Source of the DNA: Maribacter sp.
GTDB lineage: Bacteria > Bacteroidota > Bacteroidia > Flavobacteriales > Flavobacteriaceae
Direction of reading: 5' to 3'
DNA length: 38,075 nucleotides
Assembly (NCBI RefSeq): GCF_016744255.1
Contig: NZ_JADGES010000024.1
Coordinates: 1-38,075, forward strand
Below are positions 8,094-16,500 of the stretch, in pieces. The notes below the pieces were generated by a model. That model was not told where the DNA came from, did not search any database, and saw only the letters and a list, made by a program, of their open reading frames with translations. Made by a program: the position numbers and the translations under genes. Position 1 is the first letter of the stretch; each line of letters opens with the position of its first letter.

Positions 8094-9446
8094 TTATTTC
8101 TTGTTTCGTTTATTGTAATTTTTATCTCCTTTAGTTTTCCTTTTTTTGTATTTCTTCTCGATAATACGTTTATAAGAACCTCCTTGATTTTCTTGCTTGT
8201 TCTTTTCTTTCTTCTCATGAAAGCTAGGCCCAGGAGCATCTTCGTCGCTAATTTTTATAGGATTATTAGGCTCTATTACTTTGGGGGTTTCTTCTGGAGT
8301 TTTCTTTTCGGAGATTGGTACATGTTCCGGGAAAGGCATAAGGGGAATAGCATAATCCATTAACGTTTCAATCTCTTCTTTATCACTTTTCTCAGCAGGT
8401 GTATAGAACAATATGGAATTTCCTTTTTTCTCTGCCCTACCCGTTCTACCAATTCGGTGTATATAATTTTCTGGAAAAGATGGGGTGTCAAAATTTACCA
8501 CATGGGAAATTTCATCTAAATCTAAACCACGTGCCATAACATCGGTGGTTACTAAGATTCTGTTTTTACCTTCATCAAACTGGCGTATAGAACGTATTCT
8601 ATAATTCTGTGTCTTATTAGAATGTATTAAACATATTTCTTCACTGTATATATCTTCTAAAACCGCAAATAAGCGATCGGCACTTTTTTTATTAGATACG
8701 AATACTAAGACTTTTTTAAAAACCTCAGGATCTTTAAGAAGGTCTACTAAAAGATTTGCTTTAGTATAGAAGCTAGGAACTTCATAACAAGTCTGAGAAA
8801 TATTAGCCAAAGGTGTACCGCTCAATGCTACAGAAACTTTTTGAGTTCCTTTAAAGAAATTAGTTATTAAGACTTCTATTTCATTGGTCATTGTAGCAGA
8901 AAACATAATGTTTTGTCTTCGCTTAGGAAGTAAATCCATAATATTGGTTAGTTGAAAACGGAAGCCTAAATCTAGCATTACATCCACCTCATCAATCACC
9001 AACTTTTTTACCATTTTAAGCTGTAAAGCTCTACTAAGAACTAAGTCATACAAACGGCCAGGTGTAGCTACAATAATATCTGCACCTTGCATAACCGCCA
9101 TTTTTTGGGTGTTTATATTGGTTCCCCCATAAACAGCAATGGTTCTAACGTTCTTATATTTTGTAAACTTTTCTATTTCGTCTACTACTTGTAATACCAA
9201 TTCTCGAGTAGGTACAATTACCAATACCTTAGGATGAATCTCCTCGGAATATGGCAATGTTTGCAATATAGGAAGCATATAAGCAAAAGTCTTTCCTGTA
9301 CCCGTTTGTGCTATACCAATCATGTCTTTTCCTGATAGAATAACGGGGAAAGCCTTAGATTGTATTGGTGTAGGTTGGGTAAACCCCATATCTGCAATTG
9401 CATTGCGTAATGGCGTAACTATTTTTAAATCGTCAAAAGTGGACAT
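8094..9446 (-). CDS. DEAD-box RNA helicase (RhlE-like)
   Basis: A 450-residue ATP-dependent RNA helicase. It has the Q motif (PTPIQ, 25-29), Walker A AQTGTGKT (46-53), PTREL (near 89), ATPGR (near 129), motif III SAT (183-185), TTDVMARGLDLD (near 300) and HRIGRTGR (330-337). Motif II reads DEVD (152-155) rather than DEAD, a conservative change. A basic Lys/Arg-rich tail after residue 400 would help RNA binding. Such helicases act in ribosome assembly, mRNA turnover and cold adaptation. A TATCTTTG -7 element lies 38 bp upstream of the start. Confidence 0.9.
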   Translation of the reverse strand: MSTFDDLKIVTPLRNAIADMGFTQPTPIQSKAFPVILSGKDMIGIAQTGTGKTFAYMLPILQTLPYSEEIHPKVLVIVPTRELVLQVVDEIEKFTKYKNVRTIAVYGGTNINTQKMAVMQGADIIVATPGRLYDLVLSRALQLKMVKKLVIDEVDVMLDLGFRFQLTNIMDLLPKRRQNIMFSATMTNEIEVLITNFFKGTQKVSVALSGTPLANISQTCYEVPSFYTKANLLVDLLKDPEVFKKVLVFVSNKKSADRLFAVLEDIYSEEICLIHSNKTQNYRIRSIRQFDEGKNRILVTTDVMARGLDLDEISHVVNFDTPSFPENYIHRIGRTGRAEKKGNSILFYTPAEKSDKEEIETLMDYAIPLMPFPEHVPISEKKTPEETPKVIEPNNPIKISDEDAPGPSFHEKKEKNKQENQGGSYKRIIEKKYKKRKTKGDKNYNKRNKK

Positions 9447-9483
9447 GCTTCCTTTTTTTTGCTATTGGTATATAATGATACTA

Positions 9484-9491
9484 CAAAGATA
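9484..9491 (-). promoter_or_regulatory. Bacteroidetes -7 promoter element for the DEAD-box helicase
   Basis: On the minus strand the bases read TATCTTTG, an exact match to the TAnnTTTG -7 consensus, 38 bp before the helicase start codon. No clear TTG -33 element sits at the expected spacing. Confidence 0.5.
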
Positions 9492-9537
9492 AACACTCTA
9501 TATTTAGTAGTTAGAATGTAAAATCTTTGGTCTGTAT

Positions 9538-9984
9538 TTATGCAACAACCAAGTCTTTTTTCGATTTACGGTATGGTAAATTGAAAATATTCCTTTTTGC
9601 AAATCGTAATAATTTATCCGATTGGTTCATTTTGATGAACAATTTTTTATTCACACCAAAATACTCATACGTAGTACCATCTAAGAAAGTAACCTCAAGT
9701 GTCATTCCTTTGTGTTGGTAATCTTCAATACCAGAAGTAGTGATAGTATTAGTGTATTCTTCTAAATTAGCAGCCTTAGTTTCTGGAGCCATACTTACTA
9801 AAAAGTGGTATCCGTCTATAATTTCTCTACTTTTAAGCTCTGCTTCTTCTTTTAATGGATTTCCTTCTTGAAATTTATCTGGATGCCATTCTTTTACTAA
9901 ATTTCTATAAGTCGATTTTAATTCCTTAAGAGTGAACTCTTTATCTACAGAAAATAATTTTTTATACTGACTAATGCGCTTCAT
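9538..9984 (-). CDS. DnaJ-domain protein with C-terminal KTSC domain
   Basis: A 148-residue protein. The first ~65 residues form a J domain with the HPD tripeptide at 34-36 (KEWHPDKF), which stimulates DnaK ATPase. The second half (about 83-145, MTLEVTFLDGTTYEYFGV and following) resembles the small KTSC domain first noted at the C-terminus of some lysyl-tRNA synthetases. There is no Gly/Phe region or zinc finger, so it is not a general DnaJ. It is a single-gene unit between a helicase on each side. The J domain is certain; KTSC is likely from the pattern. Confidence 0.75.
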   Translation of the reverse strand: MKRISQYKKLFSVDKEFTLKELKSTYRNLVKEWHPDKFQEGNPLKEEAELKSREIIDGYHFLVSMAPETKAANLEEYTNTITTSGIEDYQHKGMTLEVTFLDGTTYEYFGVNKKLFIKMNQSDKLLRFAKRNIFNLPYRKSKKDLVVA

Positions 9985-10089
9985 AAAAGGCTTGTTTTTT
10001 AATGAGCGGCGAAACTACGTTATTTTATTCAATATCAGCCGTTTCTCTAGTTAAGAAATTATAAGATGCGTTAGAAAATTAGAAAGAAT

Positions 10090-11652
10090 TTAATCTTCTG
10101 GTGGAAACCCATGAATATCTTCAAAAACGGTATCGAAATTGGCTCTTAAATATGCGTTTAGTTTCTTTTTATAATCATCTTTTAGCCAATGTAAAAAATT
10201 AAAGGTACTTCTACTGATACACTTACCATAGGTTTGTATTCTATTGTCAATATCTTGATCTAGCATTTTAGCTAAAGCAAGAGCATCGTAAACATCTTCG
10301 CTGTTTTCAATACATATATACCCATGTTGCTCAATGGAACGCTCTAAAACTACTTTGGAGGACTCTCCTGTAGATGTAGCTTTAATGTAGGTTTTTTTAA
10401 TATCAAAATAGACTTCTTCCGATTTAGAAAACTCAGCCCTTACCTCTTCCGACATTTCATGTCTAAAGTTTGCTTCTATATCATCATCATCCTGCAATCT
10501 ATCCATATAGAAATTAGGATTATTGAAGATGGTTTGCCAGTCTAAATCTGCTCCCCATGGTCCAAATCTGTAATAGTTATTACCTAAATCAATAACATTG
10601 AAGGAAGATTTGTTATTTAAAATACGAGAACCACGACCAATCATTTGATAATACAAGGTCAGAGATTTGGTAGCTCTATTTAGTATAATAGTGTCTATTG
10701 TTGGTTCATCAAAACCAGTAGTTAATATACTCACAGAGCTTAATACGGCATTTGGAGTTTCTTTAAACCAGGTAAGGATTTCTTTTCGCTGCTTTTTAGT
10801 AGCGGTATTATCTAAGTGTCTAACAGGTATACCCGCAGCATCAAAAGTATGATATACGTGTATAGACGTGTTAATACCGTTGTTAAAAATTAAAGCTTTC
10901 TTTCCATTAGAATGCTTTTTATAGGCTTCTAATAATTTTTCTAGCATTGCCGGACTTGAGTATAAGTCCTCCGAAGATTTAACGGTATAATCTCCATTAG
11001 ATCCAACTTCTAAGGAAGTTAGTCCCATATCATACTGAAAAACTTCAGCTCGTGCCAAAAACTCATTTTCAATTAAGGAACCTATACTTTCTCCTGCAAT
11101 AAGTTCGTTGTAATTACCTTTCATTGGTAGGTTCTTATTAGAACTTAAAGGAGTTGCTGTTACTCCAAGAATAAAAGATTTATTAAAAAATTTAAAAAGC
11201 TTGTTAAAAGAGTTGTAGTGCGCTTCATCAATAATAACTAATCCAATATCAGATATGTCTAGCATATCATCGTTTAGTCTATTATTTAAAGTTTCTACCA
11301 TAGCCACAAAACATGCGTAGTTGTCTTGGTCGTCTAGGTTTGCAGTACTGTTAACTACCTTGTTAACTACGCCAAAACTGGTTAACATGGTAGAAGTTTG
11401 GTTACAAAGCTCCACACGGTGCGTCATTACCAATACTTTTTTATTATGATTTTTTAGATATTGCCTAACGAGTTCCGAGAAAATAACAGTTTTACCACCG
11501 CCTGTTGGTAGCTGGTATAAAAGATGGTAATCATCCGGAGCCGTATCAAATTTTTCGAATACTTCTTGTATCGCTCCTTTTTGATAACTATAAAGCTCTT
11601 TGTCTGTTTTTTTTTCTTGTAACCCTTTTGCTAAATCTACCATTTCTTTCAT
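10090..11652 (-). CDS. Superfamily 2 DEAH helicase, ResIII-like (copy 1)
   Basis: A 520-residue helicase. Motifs: an early YQ (Q-motif-like, residues 23-24), Walker A LPTGGGKT (48-55), motif II DEAH (142-145), motif III TATP (165-168), TTGFDEPT (near 312) and motif VI QMIGRGSR (near 340). After the helicase core, from about residue 400, there is a further ~120-residue region containing VLERSIEQH and ENSEDVYDA. This region is shared with the copy at 28768-30279. The family is related to UvrB/Type III restriction helicase cores, but no methylase or nuclease domain is present here or next door. Likely DNA or RNA remodelling; substrate unknown. Confidence 0.8.
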   Translation of the reverse strand: MKEMVDLAKGLQEKKTDKELYSYQKGAIQEVFEKFDTAPDDYHLLYQLPTGGGKTVIFSELVRQYLKNHNKKVLVMTHRVELCNQTSTMLTSFGVVNKVVNSTANLDDQDNYACFVAMVETLNNRLNDDMLDISDIGLVIIDEAHYNSFNKLFKFFNKSFILGVTATPLSSNKNLPMKGNYNELIAGESIGSLIENEFLARAEVFQYDMGLTSLEVGSNGDYTVKSSEDLYSSPAMLEKLLEAYKKHSNGKKALIFNNGINTSIHVYHTFDAAGIPVRHLDNTATKKQRKEILTWFKETPNAVLSSVSILTTGFDEPTIDTIILNRATKSLTLYYQMIGRGSRILNNKSSFNVIDLGNNYYRFGPWGADLDWQTIFNNPNFYMDRLQDDDDIEANFRHEMSEEVRAEFSKSEEVYFDIKKTYIKATSTGESSKVVLERSIEQHGYICIENSEDVYDALALAKMLDQDIDNRIQTYGKCISRSTFNFLHWLKDDYKKKLNAYLRANFDTVFEDIHGFPPED

Positions 11653-11665
11653 TTTTTCGCGATTG

Positions 11666-11673
11666 CAAAACTA
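11666..11673 (-). promoter_or_regulatory. -7 promoter element for SF2 helicase copy 1
   Basis: The minus strand reads TAGTTTTG, an exact TAnnTTTG match, 14 bp before the start codon, implying a very short leader. No good -33 TTG was seen. Confidence 0.35.
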
Positions 11674-11833
11674 CGGCCTTTTATAGGCTTATACAGCATT
11701 AATACTAAAAAAGTCTGTTATATTTTGTTTAAGTGCTTAAAAATGAAGCCCATTGGTAATTTTTAGACAAAGTATTTTTTGCTGTAAAGATGCTCTTCGA
11801 TTCTATTTGTAAGTAAAGTCCCTATTATAAAAT

Positions 11834-11866
11834 AAAAAAACTCCAGTATAATAAAATACTAGAGTC
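11834..11866 (-). terminator. Terminator of the cold-shock-domain gene
   Basis: Nine-base arms with one mismatch (ACTCCAGTA / TACTAGAGT) around an 8-base loop. On the minus strand the hairpin is followed by a run of seven T. It is 36 bp past the cold-shock gene. Confidence 0.65.
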
Positions 11867-11901
11867 TTTAAAATTTTGAAGTACCTATAAGAAATAGATT
11901 A

Positions 11902-12360
11902 TTATATTTTCTTTACACGCACGGCATTCATTCCTTTCATACCTTTTTCTAGTTCAAAAGAAACTTTATCATTTTCAGCAATTTCATCGATAAGACCACT
12001 TACATGACAGAAATATTTTTCTTGATTTTCTGTATCTATGATGAAACCAAACCCTTTAGAAGTATCAAAGAAAGAAACCTTACCATTACGTACTGGATCA
12101 AACTCTTCTACATCTCCTTCTTCTCTTTTAGGAATACCTAAAACGATATCCTCAGCTTCAATTTCAACTTTCATTGATGGGTCTGGTGGCGTATCCGTAA
12201 GATTTCCATTGAAATCTACATAGGCCATAGGAATACCTCCTTTACCATTCTCCTTAGCATCTTCCTTACGAGCCAACATTTTTTTTCTTTTCTCTTCACG
12301 TTTTTTTAAACGCTTTTTCTCCTTTTCGCTCTTATTGAAAGTTTGTTGTGATTTAGCCAT
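11902..12360 (-). CDS. Cold-shock-domain protein with basic N-terminal extension
   Basis: A 152-residue protein. Residues 1-40 are mostly Lys, Arg and Glu, a middle linker is acidic, and the last ~60 residues form an OB-fold cold-shock domain with the RNP1-like KGFGFI (102-107) and an RNP2-like YFCHVSGL (116-123; usual form is VFVHxS). Ordinary CspA proteins are about 70 residues, so this is an extended form seen in Bacteroidetes. Expected role: single-stranded RNA binding and translation control. A 380-bp gene-free stretch upstream leaves room for a long leader, as in other cold-shock genes. Confidence 0.8.
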   Translation of the reverse strand: MAKSQQTFNKSEKEKKRLKKREEKRKKMLARKEDAKENGKGGIPMAYVDFNGNLTDTPPDPSMKVEIEAEDIVLGIPKREEGDVEEFDPVRNGKVSFFDTSKGFGFIIDTENQEKYFCHVSGLIDEIAENDKVSFELEKGMKGMNAVRVKKI

Positions 12361-12741
12361 TGATCTTTTAAAATTAGGGTTTTAGTGATGGTTTAAGGTA
12401 ATGTTGAATTACTTGAAGAGTGCTAAAAAATTTGACTTAGAAAAATATTAACCCTAATGAATGTAATCTACCGGAATGCTATAATTACGTTAAACCGGCT
12501 GTAAAGATACTATTTATATCAATTTTTTTAGAATAGATTAGGAAAAAAAATAAAAATTTGTCTATTTTAGGTTACGAATTTCGATGTAAAGGCACATTAT
12601 TTCTAAGTTTTTTTATTCTTTTAAAAAAAATATTCTATTCTAAAAATTGTTTTTAACCGATAAAAACGAACCTATTAACTGCAAGAAGAGGCTTCTATTA
12701 GCTAATACAGTACTTTTAGGGATTAGATAAATTAGGAAAAG
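12361..12741. other. Gene-free divergent regulatory region
   Basis: Very AT-rich interval between the divergent cold-shock and cytochrome genes. On the minus strand TATCTTTA (about 12503-12510) is one base off the -7 consensus, which would give the cold-shock gene a leader of roughly 140 bases. I see no small gene, tRNA or clear riboswitch. Confidence 0.4.
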
Positions 12742-14229
12742 ATGGAAATAGAGAATGCTAATAAGAAAATATTAAAAAAAGGAACGTTCGGAGTAATCTG
12801 CGGTTTTCTTTTATTTTTTGGAATTTGGTCTTGCTCTAGTGATAGTGTTAAAGAGGAAGTAATATCTATTGCTCCCGATCCAGAGGAAGAACCAATACCA
12901 GATTCTATTGTAATTAAAACCTCTCCTATTCCTGCTTCCTCGCAAAGAAATGGAGATGCTATCGTTGGAAAGGAGTATTTGTTTTCTGGTAATTATATGA
13001 GTTCGGGTATTCCTTATGCTGCCTACATTTTGGCAAAAGGAGAGAATACTACAAACGAATTGAATAGAACTGGTGATAACGCAGTACTTCCTTATGATTA
13101 TACAGCTATTACTGCAGATAATGGAGTTCGTGTTGTAGCTCCTAACTGTTTAAGCTGCCACTCTTCTAAAATCAATAATGAATACGTTATTGGTCTTGGT
13201 AGTCACGATTCGGATTTTACTATTAATAGAGCTATTGAAGTACAAACCCTAAACTTTGCCATTCCTTTGTACTACGGAGAAAATAGCCCAGAATGGGATG
13301 CTTATGATCAATTTAGAAAAAGTATTACGGCTATAGGGCCTAAAACAATAACAAAAAGTAGAGGAGTTAATACTGCAAATAAAATCGCTGAAGTATTGGT
13401 GTCTCATAGAGATAAAAACACTTTGGAATGGAGAGAGGAACCTTATGTTGTTTTACCAGAGAAATTAATACCTACCGACGTACCTGCCTGGTGGCTATTA
13501 AAAAAGAAAAACGCTATATTTTATAATGCTATGGGGCGATTAGATTTTTGTAAATCTTTTATAGGAGCTAGTATGTTAACACTCGTAGATGTAACTAAGG
13601 CCGAAGAGATTGATGATAAAATGACCGATGTATTGGCTTATATAGAAACTTTAGAAGCACCAGAATATCCCTATTCTGTAAATAGTTCTCTAGCAAATGA
13701 GGGGAAGACTTTATTTAATAATACCTGTGCTACCTGTCATGGCACTTACGGAGAGGATGTTTCTTACCCTAATCTATTGGTAGCTTTAGAAAGTGTAGAA
13801 ACAGACCCAGAATTATCTAATTATTATTCGGTAACAACCGAAACCAGTAATTATTTCTTTGATTGGTTTAATACAGGTTGGTTTGGCTCTGATACGGCTC
13901 CTCTATCATTAAACCCAGAAGGGGGCTATATTGCACCTCCTTTGGATGGTATTTGGGCAACAGCTCCATATTTACATAACGCCTCTGTTCCTACTCTTGC
14001 AGATTTGTTAGATAGTACAAACAGGCCTGAGTTTTGGAGTAGAACTTTTGATGATAGCGATTATAATGTAGAAAAAGTAGGTTGGAACTATACGGCAGAA
14101 ACAACACAAAAGGGTAAAAACACGTATAATACTAACCACCTAGGCTATGGTAATCAAGGACACCGATTTGCAGATGCATTTACGGAGGAAGAAAGACGTG
14201 CGGTGTTGGAGTATTTAAAAACTTTATAG
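12742..14229 (+). CDS. Di-heme c-type cytochrome lipoprotein
   Basis: A 495-residue lipoprotein (hydrophobic 15-30, lipobox IWSC, Cys31) with two heme c sites: CLSCH (136-140) and CATCH (329-333). Between and after them are AMGRLDF (about 263-269) and APPLDGIWATAPYLHNASVP (about 401-420). The latter strongly resembles the conserved region of the di-heme oxidoreductase/cytochrome c peroxidase-like group that includes RoxA-like proteins. Likely a periplasmic or outer-membrane-anchored redox enzyme or electron carrier. No partner oxidoreductase or cytochrome maturation genes are in the window. Two hemes and export are directly visible; the substrate is not. Confidence 0.8.
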   Translation: MEIENANKKILKKGTFGVICGFLLFFGIWSCSSDSVKEEVISIAPDPEEEPIPDSIVIKTSPIPASSQRNGDAIVGKEYLFSGNYMSSGIPYAAYILAKGENTTNELNRTGDNAVLPYDYTAITADNGVRVVAPNCLSCHSSKINNEYVIGLGSHDSDFTINRAIEVQTLNFAIPLYYGENSPEWDAYDQFRKSITAIGPKTITKSRGVNTANKIAEVLVSHRDKNTLEWREEPYVVLPEKLIPTDVPAWWLLKKKNAIFYNAMGRLDFCKSFIGASMLTLVDVTKAEEIDDKMTDVLAYIETLEAPEYPYSVNSSLANEGKTLFNNTCATCHGTYGEDVSYPNLLVALESVETDPELSNYYSVTTETSNYFFDWFNTGWFGSDTAPLSLNPEGGYIAPPLDGIWATAPYLHNASVPTLADLLDSTNRPEFWSRTFDDSDYNVEKVGWNYTAETTQKGKNTYNTNHLGYGNQGHRFADAFTEEERRAVLEYLKTL

Positions 14230-14233
14230 TATA

Positions 14234-14296
14234 AAAATAGAGGTACAAAAAAGCCTCAAAAACTTAGTTTTTGAGGCTTTTTTGTACCTCTATTTT
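14234..14296. terminator. Perfect 30-bp bidirectional terminator
   Basis: Arms 14234-14263 and 14267-14296 pair perfectly over 30 bp around the 3-base loop TTA. A-rich and T-rich flanks on both sides make it work in both directions, for the cytochrome gene on the plus strand and the lipoprotein gene on the minus strand. Confidence 0.9.
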
Positions 14297-14299
14297 AAT

Positions 14300-15106
14300 T
14301 TAATCTTCTAAAGTAAACTCCTCTTCCACTCCATTAGGATAAATTAAAATAGCAGAATCATCGCAAGTACCTTCTCCGAAGTTTACTTTTACAGATAATC
14401 CGTTTTTAGTAATATTCATTACACCAGTAGTTAAATAATCACACGCAAGGCTTCCTTCTAATGTGTCTATTACCGATACGGTGTAAATGTCATTGTCAAC
14501 TTGTAATACCCAGTCTCCTTCAATAGTAATTGTGCTAGTAGCATTAGACACACCTTGGGTAACTACTAATGTTTTAGTACCTGTTTCTTTTACTACCGTA
14601 TCATCTTCTAAAACAATAGTAATATTACTTGTAACAGATAAAGACATCTGAGTATCATTAGAAGTACTATTAATTATAACTCCCTTTGTTCCTTCTATAG
14701 AAATATTTCCTATAGAAAAATTGGAATATGTTGCCGTATATGCTAAAGTTCCATTTTCTAATGCAAAAGTTACATTAATGGTTCCGTTTACATTATCTGC
14801 GCCATCTACAGAGCAATTATCAAAAGTGGCAGTATAACCAGTATTTGTAAATGTAGTTTCAAAGCAGTTGTTGATTTTATTAGTAGTACTAATTTTCCCG
14901 CTTTGTGTATTAGCCGCAAAAATATCTGTTAAAATGGAATCTGTTAAACCAGATACATCATCTACATTTAATACCGAAATAACATCCGTTTTATTAAGAC
15001 CTTGCTCCTCTGAGAGTTTTTTTGCATCATCACTACAACTATAAGATAATGCTAAAATAGAGCATATGGCTACAAAGGCTTTGACTGTTCTAAATACTTT
15101 TTTCAT
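14300..15106 (-). CDS. Beta-rich lipoprotein of unknown function
   Basis: A 268-residue lipoprotein with lipobox SYSC (Cys24). The mature part is rich in Thr, Ser, Asn and Asp with alternating hydrophobic residues, as expected of an all-beta secreted protein. Cys residues around 82, 98, 223 and 249 may form two disulfides. The C-terminal part (LTTGVMNITKNGLSVKVNFG and beyond) resembles the tails of other Bacteroidetes surface lipoproteins. I do not recognise a functional family. It is a single gene, convergent with the cytochrome gene. Confidence 0.65.
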   Translation of the reverse strand: MKKVFRTVKAFVAICSILALSYSCSDDAKKLSEEQGLNKTDVISVLNVDDVSGLTDSILTDIFAANTQSGKISTTNKINNCFETTFTNTGYTATFDNCSVDGADNVNGTINVTFALENGTLAYTATYSNFSIGNISIEGTKGVIINSTSNDTQMSLSVTSNITIVLEDDTVVKETGTKTLVVTQGVSNATSTITIEGDWVLQVDNDIYTVSVIDTLEGSLACDYLTTGVMNITKNGLSVKVNFGEGTCDDSAILIYPNGVEEEFTLED

Positions 15107-15196
15107 TTTGTTAATTTTTAGGTTACGTGTGTAAAACGTTTAAAACCATGGTTTAGTGCGTAAAAAATAGGGTTATACGTAATTAAATATCATAAA

Positions 15197-15208
15197 ATCG
15201 TATACGAT
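15197..15208. promoter_or_regulatory. Perfect 12-bp palindrome, candidate operator
   Basis: ATCGTATACGAT is its own reverse complement and lies 15 bp before the start codon of the GntR-type regulator. GntR/FadR proteins commonly bind short palindromes in their own promoters, so this is a candidate self-regulatory site. Evidence is position and symmetry only. Confidence 0.4.
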
Positions 15209-15223
15209 ACGTTACTATTTGTA

Positions 15224-15856
15224 ATGATAAACGTTTCGGTTCATAGAGATCAAGTAAGAGAACATCTTCTTAGTGAGATGAAGAAGGGAAGATTGCAGAT
15301 AGGTAAAACTATAAACTTAGCAGCGCTTGCTAGAGAATTAAAAGTTAGTGTAACGCCTATAAGAGAAGCTTTAACGCAGTTACAGCAAGCCAATATTATT
15401 AGGGCAGTGCCTAATAGAGGTTTTATTATAGCAGAATTAAATACAAAGGAAGCTAGTGATTTATATGATTTAGTTGCAAACTTAGAAGTTTTAGCCATAG
15501 AAAATAGTGACTTTTCTGAAGAAGCAATTACTAAACTAAAAGAGCAGCAAGTAGTTTTTGAAAATGCCCCTAACGCTATAGCTAGAATTAATGCAGATTT
15601 TGATTTTCATAGATTACTAACTAAATATTATGCAAATGATATTGTGCAACAAGTATTAACAGATTTAAAAGCTAGAATTTTCTTTTACGAGAGTGCTTTT
15701 ATGAAAGACGACTCTTTTTATAATAGAACAGATAACCAACATGAAGCTATTATTTCAGCCATTGCCGATGATAATGTTCCTACCGCTTCTCTTCTTTTAA
15801 AAATGAATTGGATGCTTATTCTAAATTATATATTAAAGCAACTAAAGACTATTTAA
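15224..15856 (+). CDS. GntR-family transcriptional regulator (FadR/FCD subfamily)
   Basis: A 210-residue regulator. The winged helix N-terminus includes LAALARELKVSVTPIREAL (about 28-46), the typical GntR recognition segment, followed by a helical FCD effector domain (about 75-205). In that domain Asp125, His129 and His178 (DFDFHRLL and NQHEA) are the usual metal or ligand positions; effectors of this subfamily are often carboxylic acids. No metabolic operon follows, so the regulated pathway cannot be read from context. The palindrome directly upstream fits autoregulation. Confidence 0.85.
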   Translation: MINVSVHRDQVREHLLSEMKKGRLQIGKTINLAALARELKVSVTPIREALTQLQQANIIRAVPNRGFIIAELNTKEASDLYDLVANLEVLAIENSDFSEEAITKLKEQQVVFENAPNAIARINADFDFHRLLTKYYANDIVQQVLTDLKARIFFYESAFMKDDSFYNRTDNQHEAIISAIADDNVPTASLLLKMNWMLILNYILKQLKTI

Positions 15857-15951
15857 GCTAATTTTTTTAGCTCAACAATACTCCTGTTTCGTCACTTACT
15901 GTAGCTTGACAATTTATTAACTATAAAATGTAACAAATAACAAAACAAAAC

Positions 15952-16140
15952 ATGAGTGTAAGCGTTAGTATTGTAGCAAAATTATGTGTTATGAAATATC
16001 TATCTCCAGAAATAGAAACTTTAGCTAAAAAGAACAAGAAAGAAGGAAAATCTTTAATTAAAAGGGGGAACTCTTGTGGAATTTTCCAGGACTACAAAAT
16101 AGAAGAAACTACCGTAGTAAAAGAAGAAATTAGTTTATAA
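15952..16140 (+). CDS. Small Lys/Glu-rich protein, unknown
   Basis: An open frame of 62 codons with an ATG behind an A-rich stretch typical of flavobacterial starts. The protein is hydrophobic at residues 3-14 and then dominated by Lys and Glu (KKNKKEGKSLIKRGNSCG in the middle). It has two Cys. No signal peptide of normal form, and I know no family. It starts 95 bp after the GntR gene on the same strand and converges on the 16172 gene. It may be a real small gene or a chance frame. Confidence 0.35.
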   Translation: MSVSVSIVAKLCVMKYLSPEIETLAKKNKKEGKSLIKRGNSCGIFQDYKIEETTVVKEEISL

Positions 16141-16171
16141 CAGATATTGTTATAATACATAGTTTAAAAGA

Positions 16172-16495
16172 TTAAGCAATTTCACCACTTACTCTTTTTT
16201 CCATTAAATTAGCACGTAATTCTACATACATAGCTTCTTTAATAGCATGATCACTAAGAAAATTGTTCATCATGGAATAGCCATGAACAAAACTCGAGCA
16301 AAACTCATCGATATCTCCACCTGCGCATGTAGCATCATATTCTTTTAGAATATAATCCCAATCAAAGGTGTACGGTTTGGCTTCTACCACTCCATAAAGA
16401 ACTTGATTTAGTCTTTTTAGAGTATCTCCTAGTTTAGTGTTAATAGCGCCTACAGCGCCTTTTACAAAATTAAATTGTGTTCCGTTAGTGTACAT
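16172..16495 (-). CDS. Hypothetical 107-110 residue protein
   Basis: Predicted mostly helical, soluble, with three Cys. I do not recognise it. It could start at a TTG (16504) that overlaps the stop of the upstream membrane-protein gene by four bases, or at the ATG at 16495, which I prefer; the difference is three residues. Either way it is the third gene of a tight minus-strand operon: small lipoprotein, membrane protein, this protein. Confidence 0.55.
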   Translation of the reverse strand: MYTNGTQFNFVKGAVGAINTKLGDTLKRLNQVLYGVVEAKPYTFDWDYILKEYDATCAGGDIDEFCSSFVHGYSMMNNFLSDHAIKEAMYVELRANLMEKRVSGEIA

Positions 16496-16500
16496 AGTTG

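Noticed and set aside
15906-15927. TTGACA and TATAAA as a sigma-70 promoter for the 15952 small gene
   Set aside because: The spacing of about 10 bp is too short, and this group uses TTG/TAnnTTTG promoters.
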